From Promethearchaeota archaeon (GTDB lineage: Archaea; Asgardarchaeota; Lokiarchaeia; Sigynarchaeales; SOKP01): 64,000 nucleotides of DNA. This document shows, in pieces, positions 27,018-35,573 of the stretch (position 1 is the first letter of the stretch; each line of letters begins with the position of its first letter). The stretch is taken from positions 1 through 64,000 of the forward strand of contig JAEOTL010000062.1 of assembly GCA_016839845.1 (NCBI GenBank). Reading direction: 5' to 3'. Under the pieces are notes generated by a model, which saw nothing but the letters and a program-made list of their open reading frames with translations, ran no database searches and was not told the origin of the DNA. Position numbers and translations under genes: made by a program.

Positions 27018-28709
27018 GTGAATTTTGTGAAAATTGTAAAGGGTTTTCAGTTTTCTTCAAAGGAAAATTACCAATTAAATATGATAAATGTTATGAAACA
27101 TGCAATTCGGTCTTATTCCAGGCAAGAGATTGTTAGTAGAAAAATGGATGGAATTCTGCATCGATACACTTATATGGATTCATATAAAAGGATGCAAAAA
27201 TTAGCAAATGCCTTAAAGACAATTGGAGTAAAAGTTGGGGATAGAGTTGGAGTTTTAGCATGGAATCATTATCAACATTTTGAAATATACTATGGATTAC
27301 CTGGCACAGGAGCAGTAATGGTCAATCTCAATCTACGTCTTTCTACACAAGACTTATCATATGTTGTGAATCATTCGGGAGCCTTATTTATCATTGTGGA
27401 TGAAGATTTAATTTCAATTGCCGAATCTATAATGCCCGTCTGTGAAAACGTGAAAGGATACATTATAGTAACTGATAAAGACCTAAATGAAATAGAAACT
27501 AAATTATATCCATGCTACAGCTACGAGCAACTTCTAACTAATGCATCTCCTTATTACGAATGGCCTTATCTTGATGAAAATTCTGCTTATGCCGCGTGTT
27601 ATACAACAGGAACTACAGGAAAACCAAAAGGGGTTTATTATTCCCATCGTAATGCGTATATTCAAACAATCGTATTTGCTGCGCAATTCTCAATGACTGT
27701 AGAAGATGTGGTTTTTCAAATGGTACCAATGTTCCATGTTCTGGGATGGTCTATGCCACTTGCTGGACCTTATGCGGGATCTAAAATGGTTTTTACAGGA
27801 AAATGGAGTTTGGAAGATCTTGAGGAGTTAACTTATTTAATGGTGGAAGAAGGTGTAACTGTTTCTGGAGGTGTTCCTGCAGTGTTCATGGCTATGCTTG
27901 AAATAATTAGGAAAATGGACCAAAAACCAGATCTCTCGAAAGCTCGCCTGATTTGTGGTGGTTCAGAACCTCCAATAGCTTTAATGAGAGGATTTTGGGA
28001 TGAAACAGGAGGAGAAATAGTCCATTCGTATGGTTCAACGGAAGCAATGGCAATTACCACTTTAAATTTCTTTAAGCCTTGGTTAAGAAAGGAGTTATCT
28101 GAACAAGAATTATGGGACTTAAAGAAAAAACAAGGTACTATTGCATCTGGACTTGATGTTAGGATAATTGATGAAAACTTTAATGACCTACCGTTTGATG
28201 GAGAATCTTCAGGTGAAATTCTCCTACGAGGACCTTGGATTACACAAAATTACTATAATGCGCCTACAACTAAACATATTTTTACTGAAGATGGATATTA
28301 CAGAAGCGGGGACGCAGGATTTCTTGACTCTGAGGGATATCTGAAAATTACAGATCGAATAAAGGATGTCATCAAAAGTGGTGGTGAATGGATTAGTTCT
28401 ATAGACATGGAGAATACATTAATTTCACATCCTGCTGTTCTTGAAGCCGCGGTGATTGGAATTCCTCATTCTAAATGGGTTGAAAGACCTTTAGCTTTAA
28501 TTGTATTACGAGAAGAGTCTAAAACCGTGAGTAAGGAGGAAATGCAAGACTATCTAGCTAATTTTTTTGCAAAATGGCAAATTCCTGAGGAGATCTTATT
28601 TGTAGAAAAAATTCCCAGAACTAGTGTTGGGAAGCTTGATAAAAAAGTAATGCGAGATAAATATAACGATCTTTACTTAAAGGATGAAAATAAGAGAAGT
28701 GAGATTTAA
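27018..28709 (+). CDS. Fatty-acid/acyl-CoA synthetase (AMP-forming)
   Basis: This ANL-superfamily ligase activates a carboxylic acid with ATP and CoA. The P-loop-like motif is YTTGTTGKPKGVYYSH, followed by the middle motif with G-S-T-E, Y-R-S-G-D-A-G, D-R-I-K-D-V-I-K-S-G-G-E-W, and the C-terminal catalytic Lys in TSVGKLDKKV. The pattern fits medium- to long-chain fatty-acid CoA ligases. GTG at 27018 is the furthest start; internal alternatives would shorten only the N-terminal tail. It overlaps the next gene by one base (TAATG), so the two are translationally coupled. Confidence 0.92.
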   Translation: MNFVKIVKGFQFSSKENYQLNMINVMKHAIRSYSRQEIVSRKMDGILHRYTYMDSYKRMQKLANALKTIGVKVGDRVGVLAWNHYQHFEIYYGLPGTGAVMVNLNLRLSTQDLSYVVNHSGALFIIVDEDLISIAESIMPVCENVKGYIIVTDKDLNEIETKLYPCYSYEQLLTNASPYYEWPYLDENSAYAACYTTGTTGKPKGVYYSHRNAYIQTIVFAAQFSMTVEDVVFQMVPMFHVLGWSMPLAGPYAGSKMVFTGKWSLEDLEELTYLMVEEGVTVSGGVPAVFMAMLEIIRKMDQKPDLSKARLICGGSEPPIALMRGFWDETGGEIVHSYGSTEAMAITTLNFFKPWLRKELSEQELWDLKKKQGTIASGLDVRIIDENFNDLPFDGESSGEILLRGPWITQNYYNAPTTKHIFTEDGYYRSGDAGFLDSEGYLKITDRIKDVIKSGGEWISSIDMENTLISHPAVLEAAVIGIPHSKWVERPLALIVLREESKTVSKEEMQDYLANFFAKWQIPEEILFVEKIPRTSVGKLDKKVMRDKYNDLYLKDENKRSEI

Positions 28710-29761
28710 TGCCCATTTTAGACAAATCAAAAATAACAAGACTTGAAATAATTGAAACTCTTGAATTTCAGGATACGCTTCGCTCTCAAGCAGCTTCAAT
28801 ATTTTTTAATAAGGAAGAAAATCGTGAAATCGATTTCAGATCTCTATGGAAAAAGGTAATGGACGCAAATGATAGATGGTTCAAAGGTGAAAAGGTACGA
28901 GGATTATTGACTATAAAAGAAATGCGATTTCTTGCAAAATTACACCGGAATGCGGTGGAATTTCGCTCAAATGAGATGCAAAAGCGAGCATCATTTATGA
29001 ACAATGTAAAAATAGAGCCTCTAGATTTGGATGGTGTTCCTGCTGAATGGCAAATTGTACCTGGTGCTATGGAAGAAAAAGTAATTTTATATTTTCATGG
29101 GGGAGGGTATATAATGGGATCGCCTAATTTTACCCGATTGATCTCTGTAAGGCTTGGAATTGCCACTAAATCACGAATTTTAAGCGTCGATTACCGGCTT
29201 GCTCCTGAACATCCATATCCTAGAGGCATCGAAGATTGCATTTCTTCATATAAATGGCTTTTATCAAAAGGAGTTGACCCTAATAATATCATAATTTCAG
29301 GTGATTCAGCAGGAGGATATTTTACATTAATAACACTAGTAAAACTGCGAAATGAAGGTATTGCATTGCCGGCAGGGGCAATTCTTTTCTCTCCTGCGAC
29401 AGATTTAGCTTTGACAGGAGAATCTGCTGTCTCTAATGGACCAACTGATCCAATTCTCGCAGATCTAGGCATATTTTGGTGGAATGAGTGTTATTTAGCT
29501 GGTGCAGATCCTTTTAGTGCTGAAGTCTCTCCTCTATATGCTGATCTAACAGCTTTACCACCTTTACTAATACAAGTGAGTACAAGTGAGATGTTATATG
29601 ATGATGCTAGACGATTAGCTGAAAGTGCAAAAAAAGCAGGTGTGGATGCTATTTTGCAGACTTGGGATGATACATTGCATGAATTTCAAATATATGACTT
29701 ACCAGAAGCTACAGAAGCATTTGATAAAGCAAAAGAGTTTACTCAGAGAATTTTAAAGTAA
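28709..29761 (+). CDS. HSL-family alpha/beta hydrolase (esterase/lipase)
   Basis: This hormone-sensitive-lipase-type esterase has an FHGGGYIMGS oxyanion motif, the G-D-S-A-G-G nucleophile elbow, and a C-terminal acid/His pair in the LYDDARRLAE and LHEFQIY regions. The N-terminal 110 residues form the usual helical cap. It is translationally coupled to the acyl-CoA ligase, so it plausibly releases the acid that the ligase activates, a simple ester-to-acyl-CoA route; that pairing is inferred from position. Confidence 0.9.
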   Translation: MPILDKSKITRLEIIETLEFQDTLRSQAASIFFNKEENREIDFRSLWKKVMDANDRWFKGEKVRGLLTIKEMRFLAKLHRNAVEFRSNEMQKRASFMNNVKIEPLDLDGVPAEWQIVPGAMEEKVILYFHGGGYIMGSPNFTRLISVRLGIATKSRILSVDYRLAPEHPYPRGIEDCISSYKWLLSKGVDPNNIIISGDSAGGYFTLITLVKLRNEGIALPAGAILFSPATDLALTGESAVSNGPTDPILADLGIFWWNECYLAGADPFSAEVSPLYADLTALPPLLIQVSTSEMLYDDARRLAESAKKAGVDAILQTWDDTLHEFQIYDLPEATEAFDKAKEFTQRILK

Positions 29762-29779
29762 GATTTTATCCCATTAAAA

Positions 29780-30181
29780 TTACTTTACGGGAAAAATGGA
29801 AAACGTTCCCGATGCTTTTGCTATAAGTTTTTCATTATTAATTATTTCAGATTCTAAAGCACTAGTACTGCGACCTTTGTGAACTACTTTTGTATTACAC
29901 GTTAGAGTCCCACTATTTACTGGTTTAAAATAGGAAATTTTAACTTCAATAGTAGCACAACTTTCATTTTCTTCTAATAAAGAATAAAGAGCAGCCCCCA
30001 TACCGGTATCTGCCATCGAATATAAAACCCCACCATGTAAAAATCCATGGGGATTCATTAATTTCTCCTCTATATTTATAGTGCATTGAGAATATCCCTT
30101 CTCAAGCTTAGCAAATTTTAGACCTATTAATTCTCCGTATGGATGAAATCCTTTTGTGTTTAGAGGAAATTTTTTAGTCAT
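29780..30181 (-). CDS. PaaI-type hotdog thioesterase
   Basis: This 133-residue hotdog-fold protein has the family signature N-P-H-G-F-L-H-G-G-V-L-Y-S-M-A-D, with the catalytic Asp, followed by strands ending in GTLTCNTKVVHKGRSTSALES. It would hydrolyse an acyl- or aryl-CoA. It is convergent with the ligase/esterase operon, 18 bases away, and chemically opposes the ligase, a common pairing in acyl-CoA metabolism. Confidence 0.87.
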   Translation of the reverse strand: MTKKFPLNTKGFHPYGELIGLKFAKLEKGYSQCTINIEEKLMNPHGFLHGGVLYSMADTGMGAALYSLLEENESCATIEVKISYFKPVNSGTLTCNTKVVHKGRSTSALESEIINNEKLIAKASGTFSIFPVK

Positions 30182-30388
30182 AATCTAAGTGATTATTATT
30201 CTTCTTCCTTAATAAAACTCGTAAAATATGAGATGTAATGATGGTATCCCTTTTTCAAGAAAGGTGTATATTGAAAAGGATAGAAATTTCATGAAAAGTT
30301 AAATTAAATTACTACTGATCAATTTATAAACTTTAAGAGTAAAAAAAAAATATCTTTTTTCGAGATGCAATAGTCCCAAGTTCGAATT

Positions 30389-31234
30389 ATGATTATCTGG
30401 ATATTAGAGAACGATTCTGGAATAAAATTATTATATAAGTCTTTTTTAAAAACTGATGCTGATGAAGATATAGTTTCTGGATTTTTAACAGCGTTTAACC
30501 ATTTTTCTGTGATGGAATTTAACCAATCTATAGACTCAATAGAAATGGGTGGCTTAAGATGGATATATATTTCAGAACCTAAATATGATTTGCTCTTTGT
30601 AGCCGCAGGTACAAAGGATATGAGTACAGACATCCTTAAGAACAGGTTAGAGGTGATTAAAAACGCATTTATCAAGGAATTTGATAAAGTCTGGGAAAAA
30701 AAAGGTCATAATTGGGACGGTGATATTAAGATATTTAATCCGTTCCTTAAATTGATTGAAGATTACTATAATCAATGGGAAGAGGTTGAATCTTTAACAC
30801 TCGTTGCGGATTTTTTCGATATACTAGGAATCTTTCAGAACCTCTTTATTATGTTGAGAAACATAATAGAAAATAAAATGTATTCTAAATCTAAAAAGGA
30901 AATATTAACTCTTATTGAATCCCATTATAAATCATATCTTAATCAAAAAGATTTTAAAACTCAACCTGAATTAAAAAGCATAACCTTCTCAAAGGATTCA
31001 TGGTTCGATATTATCGATATTAATCTAATTAAGTGTGATAAAGAAACGGTTATCAAACACTTAAAATCGTTACTCACACAAGTTGTAACTGTTCTCAAGA
31101 ATGTAAAAGGAACTAACTTATGTCTAGCATATTTCAGAGAAGAAAAACTCTATAGCTATATTTTCAATAACATGATATTACTAAAAGATTTAAACTTAGA
31201 TATGTTCCTGTTAGAACTTTTTCTAATATTATAA
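30389..31234 (+). CDS. Stand-alone longin/roadblock-like domain protein
   Basis: The first 100 residues resemble the C-terminal domain of the TPR proteins at 53-64 kb: a hydrophobic strand (MIIWILENDSGI), S-F-L, then E-D-I-V-S-G-F-L-T-A-F-N-H-F-S, an I-D-S-I-E strand and YDLLFVAAGTKD. That layout matches longin/roadblock-type small-GTPase-regulator folds, though the assignment is by pattern only. The remaining 180 residues are helical plus a second possible alpha/beta module (KSLLTQVVTVLKNVKGTNLCLAYF). No TPR is present. It would be cytoplasmic. No partner gene is nearby. Confidence 0.55.
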   Translation: MIIWILENDSGIKLLYKSFLKTDADEDIVSGFLTAFNHFSVMEFNQSIDSIEMGGLRWIYISEPKYDLLFVAAGTKDMSTDILKNRLEVIKNAFIKEFDKVWEKKGHNWDGDIKIFNPFLKLIEDYYNQWEEVESLTLVADFFDILGIFQNLFIMLRNIIENKMYSKSKKEILTLIESHYKSYLNQKDFKTQPELKSITFSKDSWFDIIDINLIKCDKETVIKHLKSLLTQVVTVLKNVKGTNLCLAYFREEKLYSYIFNNMILLKDLNLDMFLLELFLIL

Positions 31235-31254
31235 TTATGCATCTAAAGCAGTGG

Positions 31255-31278
31255 ATTTTGCAAAAACTCTTGCAAAAT
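31255..31278 (+). terminator. Inverted repeat downstream of the longin-like gene
   Basis: ATTTTGC and GCAAAAT (7-base arms, 10-base loop) form an AT-rich hairpin 20 bases after the stop at 31234. It may help termination or 3'-end stability. Confidence 0.3.
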
Positions 31279-31381
31279 AGAAAGTACTCAATTTCGTTAT
31301 AAAAGGGAAATAGTTTGTTAGGTTAAACTTATTATAAAACGTTAAGAAAAAGTTTAAATCGTTTAAAACCGTCTAATTTTT

Positions 31382-32191
31382 ATGTCTATAGTTGGAATAA
31401 ATCATGAAAAATGCTCTGTTTGCAGACAATGTATATCTGATTGCCTCAGAGGTCTTTTTCAAGAAGATTCTTCTGGGAAAGTAATTCGTCTTGCTGATGA
31501 AATGAAGTACTGTAATTTTTGTGGAAAATGTGTTGCTATTTGTAAAGAAAATGCTATATTGTGGGAAGGAAACTGGGAAGACGATGTAGAATCTTATCCT
31601 GGTGTAAAAAATTATGAAGAAAATGTATCTTATGAAGACTTAATGCACTTACTAAAAGCTAAGCGATCTGTACGTCAATATAAACCTAAAAAAGTTCCCC
31701 CAGATTTACTTAAAAAAGTGTTTGAAGCTATGCGTTATGCGCCAAGTGCAGACAATCGTAGAGCATGGAAATTCTCAGTTGTATCAGATCCTTCAATAAT
31801 TAAACAATTAAGTCAAGCATCAATTAAAGTCGTATATCGTTATATAGGATTTCCCTCTGCAGAAGCAGCATTGAAATATTATAATTCAATTGATAAGGAT
31901 CCCATTTTTCTTGGTGCCCCAGCAGTAATATTTCATACTACAAGTGCAAGAGCTTCGATGCCCCCTTATGATGCAGGAATTGTGCTTACTTATGGCCAAC
32001 TTGCTGCACATACACTCGGTTTAGCGACTTGTTGGATAGGAAATGCTCATGGTTTAGGAATGAATAAAGATATGATGAAAGTTATTGGATTAGAAGGTCA
32101 ACTTCATGGAGTTTTAACCATTGGGTATCCTGCAGTCAAGTACCATCGAACTCCTCCTCGAGCACCATTAGACGTAATAGGTTTAGAATAA
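31382..32191 (+). CDS. Ferredoxin-domain nitroreductase
   Basis: The N-terminus has two [4Fe-4S] binding motifs: C11-x2-C14-x2-C17-x3-C21 and C44-x2-C47-x2-C50-x3-C54. From about residue 95 a nitroreductase FMN domain follows, with the K-R-S-V-R-Q-Y start motif, Y-A-P-S-A-D-N and G-L-A-T-C-W-I-G-N. Such fusions reduce flavin-bound substrates with electrons supplied by ferredoxin-like clusters, typical of anaerobes. The natural substrate is unknown. The long 3' intergenic region holds the RNA candidate. Confidence 0.9.
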   Translation: MSIVGINHEKCSVCRQCISDCLRGLFQEDSSGKVIRLADEMKYCNFCGKCVAICKENAILWEGNWEDDVESYPGVKNYEENVSYEDLMHLLKAKRSVRQYKPKKVPPDLLKKVFEAMRYAPSADNRRAWKFSVVSDPSIIKQLSQASIKVVYRYIGFPSAEAALKYYNSIDKDPIFLGAPAVIFHTTSARASMPPYDAGIVLTYGQLAAHTLGLATCWIGNAHGLGMNKDMMKVIGLEGQLHGVLTIGYPAVKYHRTPPRAPLDVIGLE

Positions 32192-32255
32192 ATTTTTATT
32201 GCGTTTTCGATTCTTTTTAAATTCTTTTTCTTAACTTTTAGATAGGATTATGAAA

Positions 32256-32382
32256 AGGAGGCTCCTGCCAAGGACCTCAATACGAGGTCAAATCCAATAA
32301 GTAGGAGAAGGTAAATTTTTAAGTGTAACGAGTTACACTACCAAAAGACAAAAATCCAGGGGATTGACAGGAGCCATTTTTT
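32256..32382 (+). ncRNA. Structured RNA candidate, unknown class
   Basis: In the 420-base gap between the nitroreductase and marR, about 125 bases fold convincingly. A closing stem of 8 pairs, GGCTCCTG (32260-32267) with CAGGAGCC (32368-32375), is followed by a T-run (32377-32382). Inside are hairpin GACCTC/GAGGTC (32273-32278 with 32284-32289), a 5-pair helix AATCC/GGATT (32291-32295 with 32361-32365) enclosing hairpin AGTGTAA-CGAG-TTACACT (32322-32339), itself extended by GGT/ACC. TTTAAATT near 32216-32224 could be its TATA box. G+C is higher than the flanks. It does not match tRNA, 5S, SRP, RNase P or common riboswitch cores that I know. Confidence 0.6.
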
Positions 32383-32570
32383 GTGGTATTATTAGATTTG
32401 ATTTCCTTATTTATAAAATTCATGAAAATTTTGTCTTACTTACATATTGTTATTATTTTCATAAATATAAATCTTTAGAGTATAAATTATTTCTTTGTAT
32501 TATATTCTATCAGAACTTCTCGTTTAGAAAACAATAAAAATAATAAGTCTGAAAGATATATTTCTATTAG

Positions 32571-32580
32571 GATATAAATA
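32571..32580 (+). promoter_or_regulatory. TATA box of marR
   Basis: GATATAAATA lies 32 bases before the marR ATG, so the transcript would be leaderless or nearly so. Confidence 0.45.
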
Positions 32581-32586
32581 ATTTCA

Positions 32587-32600
32587 ATCCGAAATATTTT
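32587..32600 (+). promoter_or_regulatory. Putative operator at marR
   Basis: ATCCGAAATATT, 12 bases, is identical to the core of the arsM promoter element at 33141-33152. It lies immediately downstream of the marR TATA box, over the expected transcription start, a position suited to autorepression. Confidence 0.5.
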
Positions 32601-32611
32601 GTGAAAATAAA

Positions 32612-33088
32612 ATGTCCGAAAATGATTCTAGCTGTGATAATACGTGCGAAGTACTTAATTTCTCAGAAATTTTTCAATTAATTAGTTTATTAAATAAGAA
32701 GTATGAAAAGCTGCAACGTCAAGTTGTGAAAAAAGACAATCTTACACCTCCCCAGTATTCTATATTAACCCAATTATGGGAATCTGATGGAAAACAATTT
32801 AAGGAATTAGCATCTGCATGTTGTTGCTCCCCTTCAACAATAACGGGGATAATTGATACTATGGAAAAAAATGAATTAGTTTATAGGGATAATAATCCAG
32901 TGGATAGACGAAGTCTTCTCGTCAAACTTACAGATAAAGGAAAAAAAATTGAACAAATTACACCTCCAATTAAAATCGTTTTAACAAATTGTTGTGAAGG
33001 TTTTACAACTGAAGATGTAGAAAGTCTTACCCAATTATTGAATAAATTATCTGACTCATTTGAAATTAGCGGATTGGATAAGTGTTAA
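32612..33088 (+). CDS. Cys-rich MarR-family regulator, probably arsenic/thiol responsive
   Basis: This is a 158-residue winged-helix MarR protein: L-T-P-P-Q-Y-S-I-L-T-Q-L at helix 2/3, then the recognition region SPSTITGIIDTMEKNELVYR and the wing D-N-N-P-V-D-R-R-S. Unusual are the cysteines: C8 and C12, a triple C70-C71-C72 directly before the recognition helix, C127-C128 and C158. Together with the neighbouring arsM gene and the shared operator, this suggests As(III) or other thiophilic metalloid sensing. That role is inference. Confidence 0.85.
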   Translation: MSENDSSCDNTCEVLNFSEIFQLISLLNKKYEKLQRQVVKKDNLTPPQYSILTQLWESDGKQFKELASACCCSPSTITGIIDTMEKNELVYRDNNPVDRRSLLVKLTDKGKKIEQITPPIKIVLTNCCEGFTTEDVESLTQLLNKLSDSFEISGLDKC

Positions 33089-33135
33089 TAATTATTTTCT
33101 TTCTTGGATTAAAATTTTCAATATTAAATTAATTG

Positions 33136-33157
33136 TTCGGATCCGAAATATTCGGAA
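33136..33157 (+). promoter_or_regulatory. Operator upstream of the arsM TATA box
   Basis: Three alternating half-sites are visible: TTCGG (33136-33140), CCGAA (33143-33147) and TTCGG (33151-33155). The first two make the perfect 12-base palindrome TTCGGATCCGAA. The element sits directly upstream of TTATATAC (33161-33168), the likely TATA box, where a bound repressor could block TBP/TFB. Confidence 0.6.
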
Positions 33158-33160
33158 CCC

Positions 33161-33168
33161 TTATATAC
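33161..33168 (+). promoter_or_regulatory. TATA box of arsM
   Basis: TTATATAC lies 54 bases before the arsM ATG and directly downstream of the TTCGG/CCGAA operator. Confidence 0.5.
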
Positions 33169-33221
33169 ATGTATTGATTATTAATAATTAAACTAAATTA
33201 TTAATAAAAAGGAAGAAAAAA

Positions 33222-34190
33222 ATGGTTGAAGAAAATTGGCTTGAAGATGATAAAATAAGACAAATTGTTAGAGAAAAATATGCAAAAGTCGCAGAAGGTC
33301 GACAGCAAAGGGCAAGCTGTTGTGGTCCTGCTGCACCTACGGAAACTCCAACTATGAATTGTTGCGGTCCGACAGCGATTACAGAAACTCCAAGTTTAAG
33401 TTCATGTAGCAGTAATGCATGCAGTCCTATTGAACTTCCTGTTGATAAGGTTGGTGATTTCTTAGAAAAATATAGTTCTGAATTAGGATATTCTGAAGAT
33501 GAACTTAAAAGTGTACCAGATGGAGCAAATTTAGCCTTAGGGTGTGGAAACCCAACCGCTCACGCTTCAATAAAAGAAGGAGAGACTGTTCTAGATCTTG
33601 GGGCTGGTGGTGGTTTAGATTGTTTCATCGCAGCAAATAAGGTAGGAAAAACAGGAAAAGTTATCGGAGTAGATATGACACCTCAGATGGTTGATAGGGC
33701 TCGACAAAACGCAAGAAAGGGAAATTATGAAAATATTGAATTTCGATTAGGAGAAATCGAAAATTTACCTGTAGCTAATGATTCTGTTGATCTTATCATA
33801 TCAAATTGTGTTATTAATCTTTCTCCTAATAAGGAAAGGGTATTTAATGAAGCTTTCCGAGTACTCAAACCAGCTGGAAGAATGATGGTTTCAGATATTG
33901 TTCTATTGAAAGAATTACCTGATGTTATTAAAGAAAACAAAGAGGCTTATGTTGGGTGTGTTTCAGGGGCAATCATGAAAGACCGATATTTAGGATTGAT
34001 AGAAGAAGCTGGATTTCAAGATGTTGAAGTTATGGAAGAAAGTACTTTTTCCACTATTGACTTTTTTCTTGATGATCCAATAGTCAAAGCAGCCTTAGAG
34101 GAACAAGGGAGAAATATTGAAGATTTGAAAAATCTAGAGGAATTTATCACTAACTCAAGCATAAAGGTTAGGGCAATAAAACCAAATTAA
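33222..34190 (+). CDS. arsM: Arsenite S-adenosylmethionine methyltransferase
   Basis: ArsM methylates As(III) using SAM. The SAM motif is [11 protein letters not shown] (123-133). The three Cys positions characteristic of ArsM are present: C108 (ALGCGNP), C195 (ISNCVINLS) and C246 (YVGCVSGA). The N-terminus adds extra thiols, C33-C34, C47-C48, C62 and C67, in two CCGPxA/T-type repeats that may capture arsenite. A Shine-Dalgarno site (AAAAGGAAG) precedes ATG 33222. It lies 133 bases downstream of marR, under a promoter with the shared operator, so metalloid induction is likely. Confidence 0.92.
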   Translation: MVEENWLEDDKIRQIVREKYAKVAEGRQQRASCCGPAAPTETPTMNCCGPTAITETPSLSSCSSNACSPIELPVDKVGDFLEKYSSELGYSEDELKSVPDGANLALGCGNPTAHASIKEGETVLDLGAGGGLDCFIAANKVGKTGKVIGVDMTPQMVDRARQNARKGNYENIEFRLGEIENLPVANDSVDLIISNCVINLSPNKERVFNEAFRVLKPAGRMMVSDIVLLKELPDVIKENKEAYVGCVSGAIMKDRYLGLIEEAGFQDVEVMEESTFSTIDFFLDDPIVKAALEEQGRNIEDLKNLEEFITNSSIKVRAIKPN

Positions 34191-34215
34191 AATTTTCTTT
34201 TTTTTTATTATTATT

Positions 34216-35019
34216 CTAATTCTTATTCCCACAATAAGGGCAAAGAACAGCGTTATTATCAATTAAATTCCCACAAAAAGAACATCCTATTTTAGTTTCC
34301 CCTACATATCCTTGATCTTCATGTGTTCTAACCTTTTCAGACGCTTTATACATTTTAGCTTGATTTAATACATCATATAATTTTTCCGTTTTTTGTGTGT
34401 CTTTACCAAATTTTCTACGTTGTCTTTTTAATGGAAAGAATGAATAAATTTGGCCGTAAATGGTTTCAATTTTTACATATATTGTTGAATCCACGATTTC
34501 CATTGTAATACTCTTAAAATCTAGCACATTTATCTTATACATATTTCCTGGTTTGAAAGATTTAAATAAAATATAATTTTCCGTTAAAAAGATATAACCC
34601 TGAAGCGTCATTTCTTTTAAATCATAACTGCGAAGAGAACCAATATAGAATCCACCGATTGTATTAAAAAGTATTGTCTGATCTTTATTGTATATAAAAC
34701 GAGCTAATTGTCGAAACAATTGTATTGTCATTTCTTTCGAAGAGCCTTCTGATTTATCATTTTTATTCATAGGGTAAAGTGTATAAAATGTTTGATGAAG
34801 AGTCTGGACTTCTATTAAATTGATTTTAGATCTTTTTTTTATTGCTATGTCTTGAATCTCGGATAGTTTAACTTGAAATAGGATTTTGTCCACTTGTGAT
34901 TCGAATGACAGGAAAGTTTCCGTGAGAGTAATTGTTCCTTTGGATTTTTTTGAAACTAACTGCCTAAATAAAGGTATCCCTGAGCTAAAACTTCCGTATG
35001 ATTCATAAAAAGTTGCCAT
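34216..35019 (-). CDS. Protein with two PH/GRAM-like domains and a C-terminal zinc ribbon
   Basis: Two repeated beta-rich modules are visible: about 28-90 (GTITLTETFLSFESQ ... YTLYPM) and about 130-195 (GYIFLTENYILFKSF ... IYSFFPLKR). Their strand pattern resembles bacterial PH or GRAM domains. The last 22 residues hold a zinc ribbon, C246-x2-C249 and C260-x2-C263. There are no membrane segments. A lipid- or protein-binding adaptor is a reasonable guess but not shown. It is divergent from the dsrEFH operon and convergent with arsM (25 bases between). Confidence 0.6.
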   Translation of the reverse strand: MATFYESYGSFSSGIPLFRQLVSKKSKGTITLTETFLSFESQVDKILFQVKLSEIQDIAIKKRSKINLIEVQTLHQTFYTLYPMNKNDKSEGSSKEMTIQLFRQLARFIYNKDQTILFNTIGGFYIGSLRSYDLKEMTLQGYIFLTENYILFKSFKPGNMYKINVLDFKSITMEIVDSTIYVKIETIYGQIYSFFPLKRQRRKFGKDTQKTEKLYDVLNQAKMYKASEKVRTHEDQGYVGETKIGCSFCGNLIDNNAVLCPYCGNKN

Positions 35020-35198
35020 GCTTGGCCTTAAAGAAATATATTCTATAAATGGTTTATTATTTTAATATTGATTTTTATACAGTTAAATTTATAGATCTAC
35101 TTCTCAATAATTTGAGTGTATTTATTAAAAGATTAAAATATAAAAACTCCAAAAATTATCTCCAATTAATTATTTACTAAAAAGAGAAAATTCGAAAA

Positions 35199-35567
35199 AT
35201 GGTATCTTTTACGTTTGTAGTCTGCGCTGAACCATATAAGTATGAGGCGATAGACACAGTGATAAATCTAGGTAAAGCCATAATAAAAAAAGGACATAAA
35301 ATTACTGGTGTTTTTCTCTATGGAAGTGGTGTTTACAATATTAAAAATAAAGAAATTATCAGTGATAGCATGAGAAATTTATCAGAACGTCTTAGCAACT
35401 TTTGTAGAAAAAATGAGACGGATTTAAAAGCATGTAGTACGTGGATTAGCTTTACAGGGATCCAAACCAGTGAATTCATTGAAGGAGGAGTTCAAGAGGG
35501 TTTGGGTGCGCTTTCAGATATGATTTCAAGATCAGATAAAGTTATCTTTTTTGGACCAGGAGGTTAA
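35199..35567 (+). CDS. DsrE/TusD-like sulfur carrier protein
   Basis: This is the first gene of a three-gene sulfur-relay set. It has the DsrE-family Rossmann-like fold: F-T-F-V-V-C-A-E-P-Y-K-Y-E-A, then H-K-I-T-G-V-F-L-Y-G-S-G-V, and a Cys at 79 (LKACSTW) at the position of the persulfide-carrying Cys of TusD/DsrE. It ends in D-K-V-I-F-F-G, as is usual. The next gene starts 6 bases downstream. The set would pass sulfur to tRNA thiolation or, in sulfur metabolisers, to dissimilatory enzymes; no such target is in the window. Confidence 0.85.
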   Translation: MVSFTFVVCAEPYKYEAIDTVINLGKAIIKKGHKITGVFLYGSGVYNIKNKEIISDSMRNLSERLSNFCRKNETDLKACSTWISFTGIQTSEFIEGGVQEGLGALSDMISRSDKVIFFGPGG

Positions 35568-35573
35568 GCATAA

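Noticed and set aside
32256..32382. Interpretation of the structured element as a tRNA because the 3' strand AGGAGCC plus A mimics an acceptor stem
   Set aside because: No D-arm, anticodon arm or TTCRA loop can be placed, and the distance between the strands is too long without an intron that makes sense.
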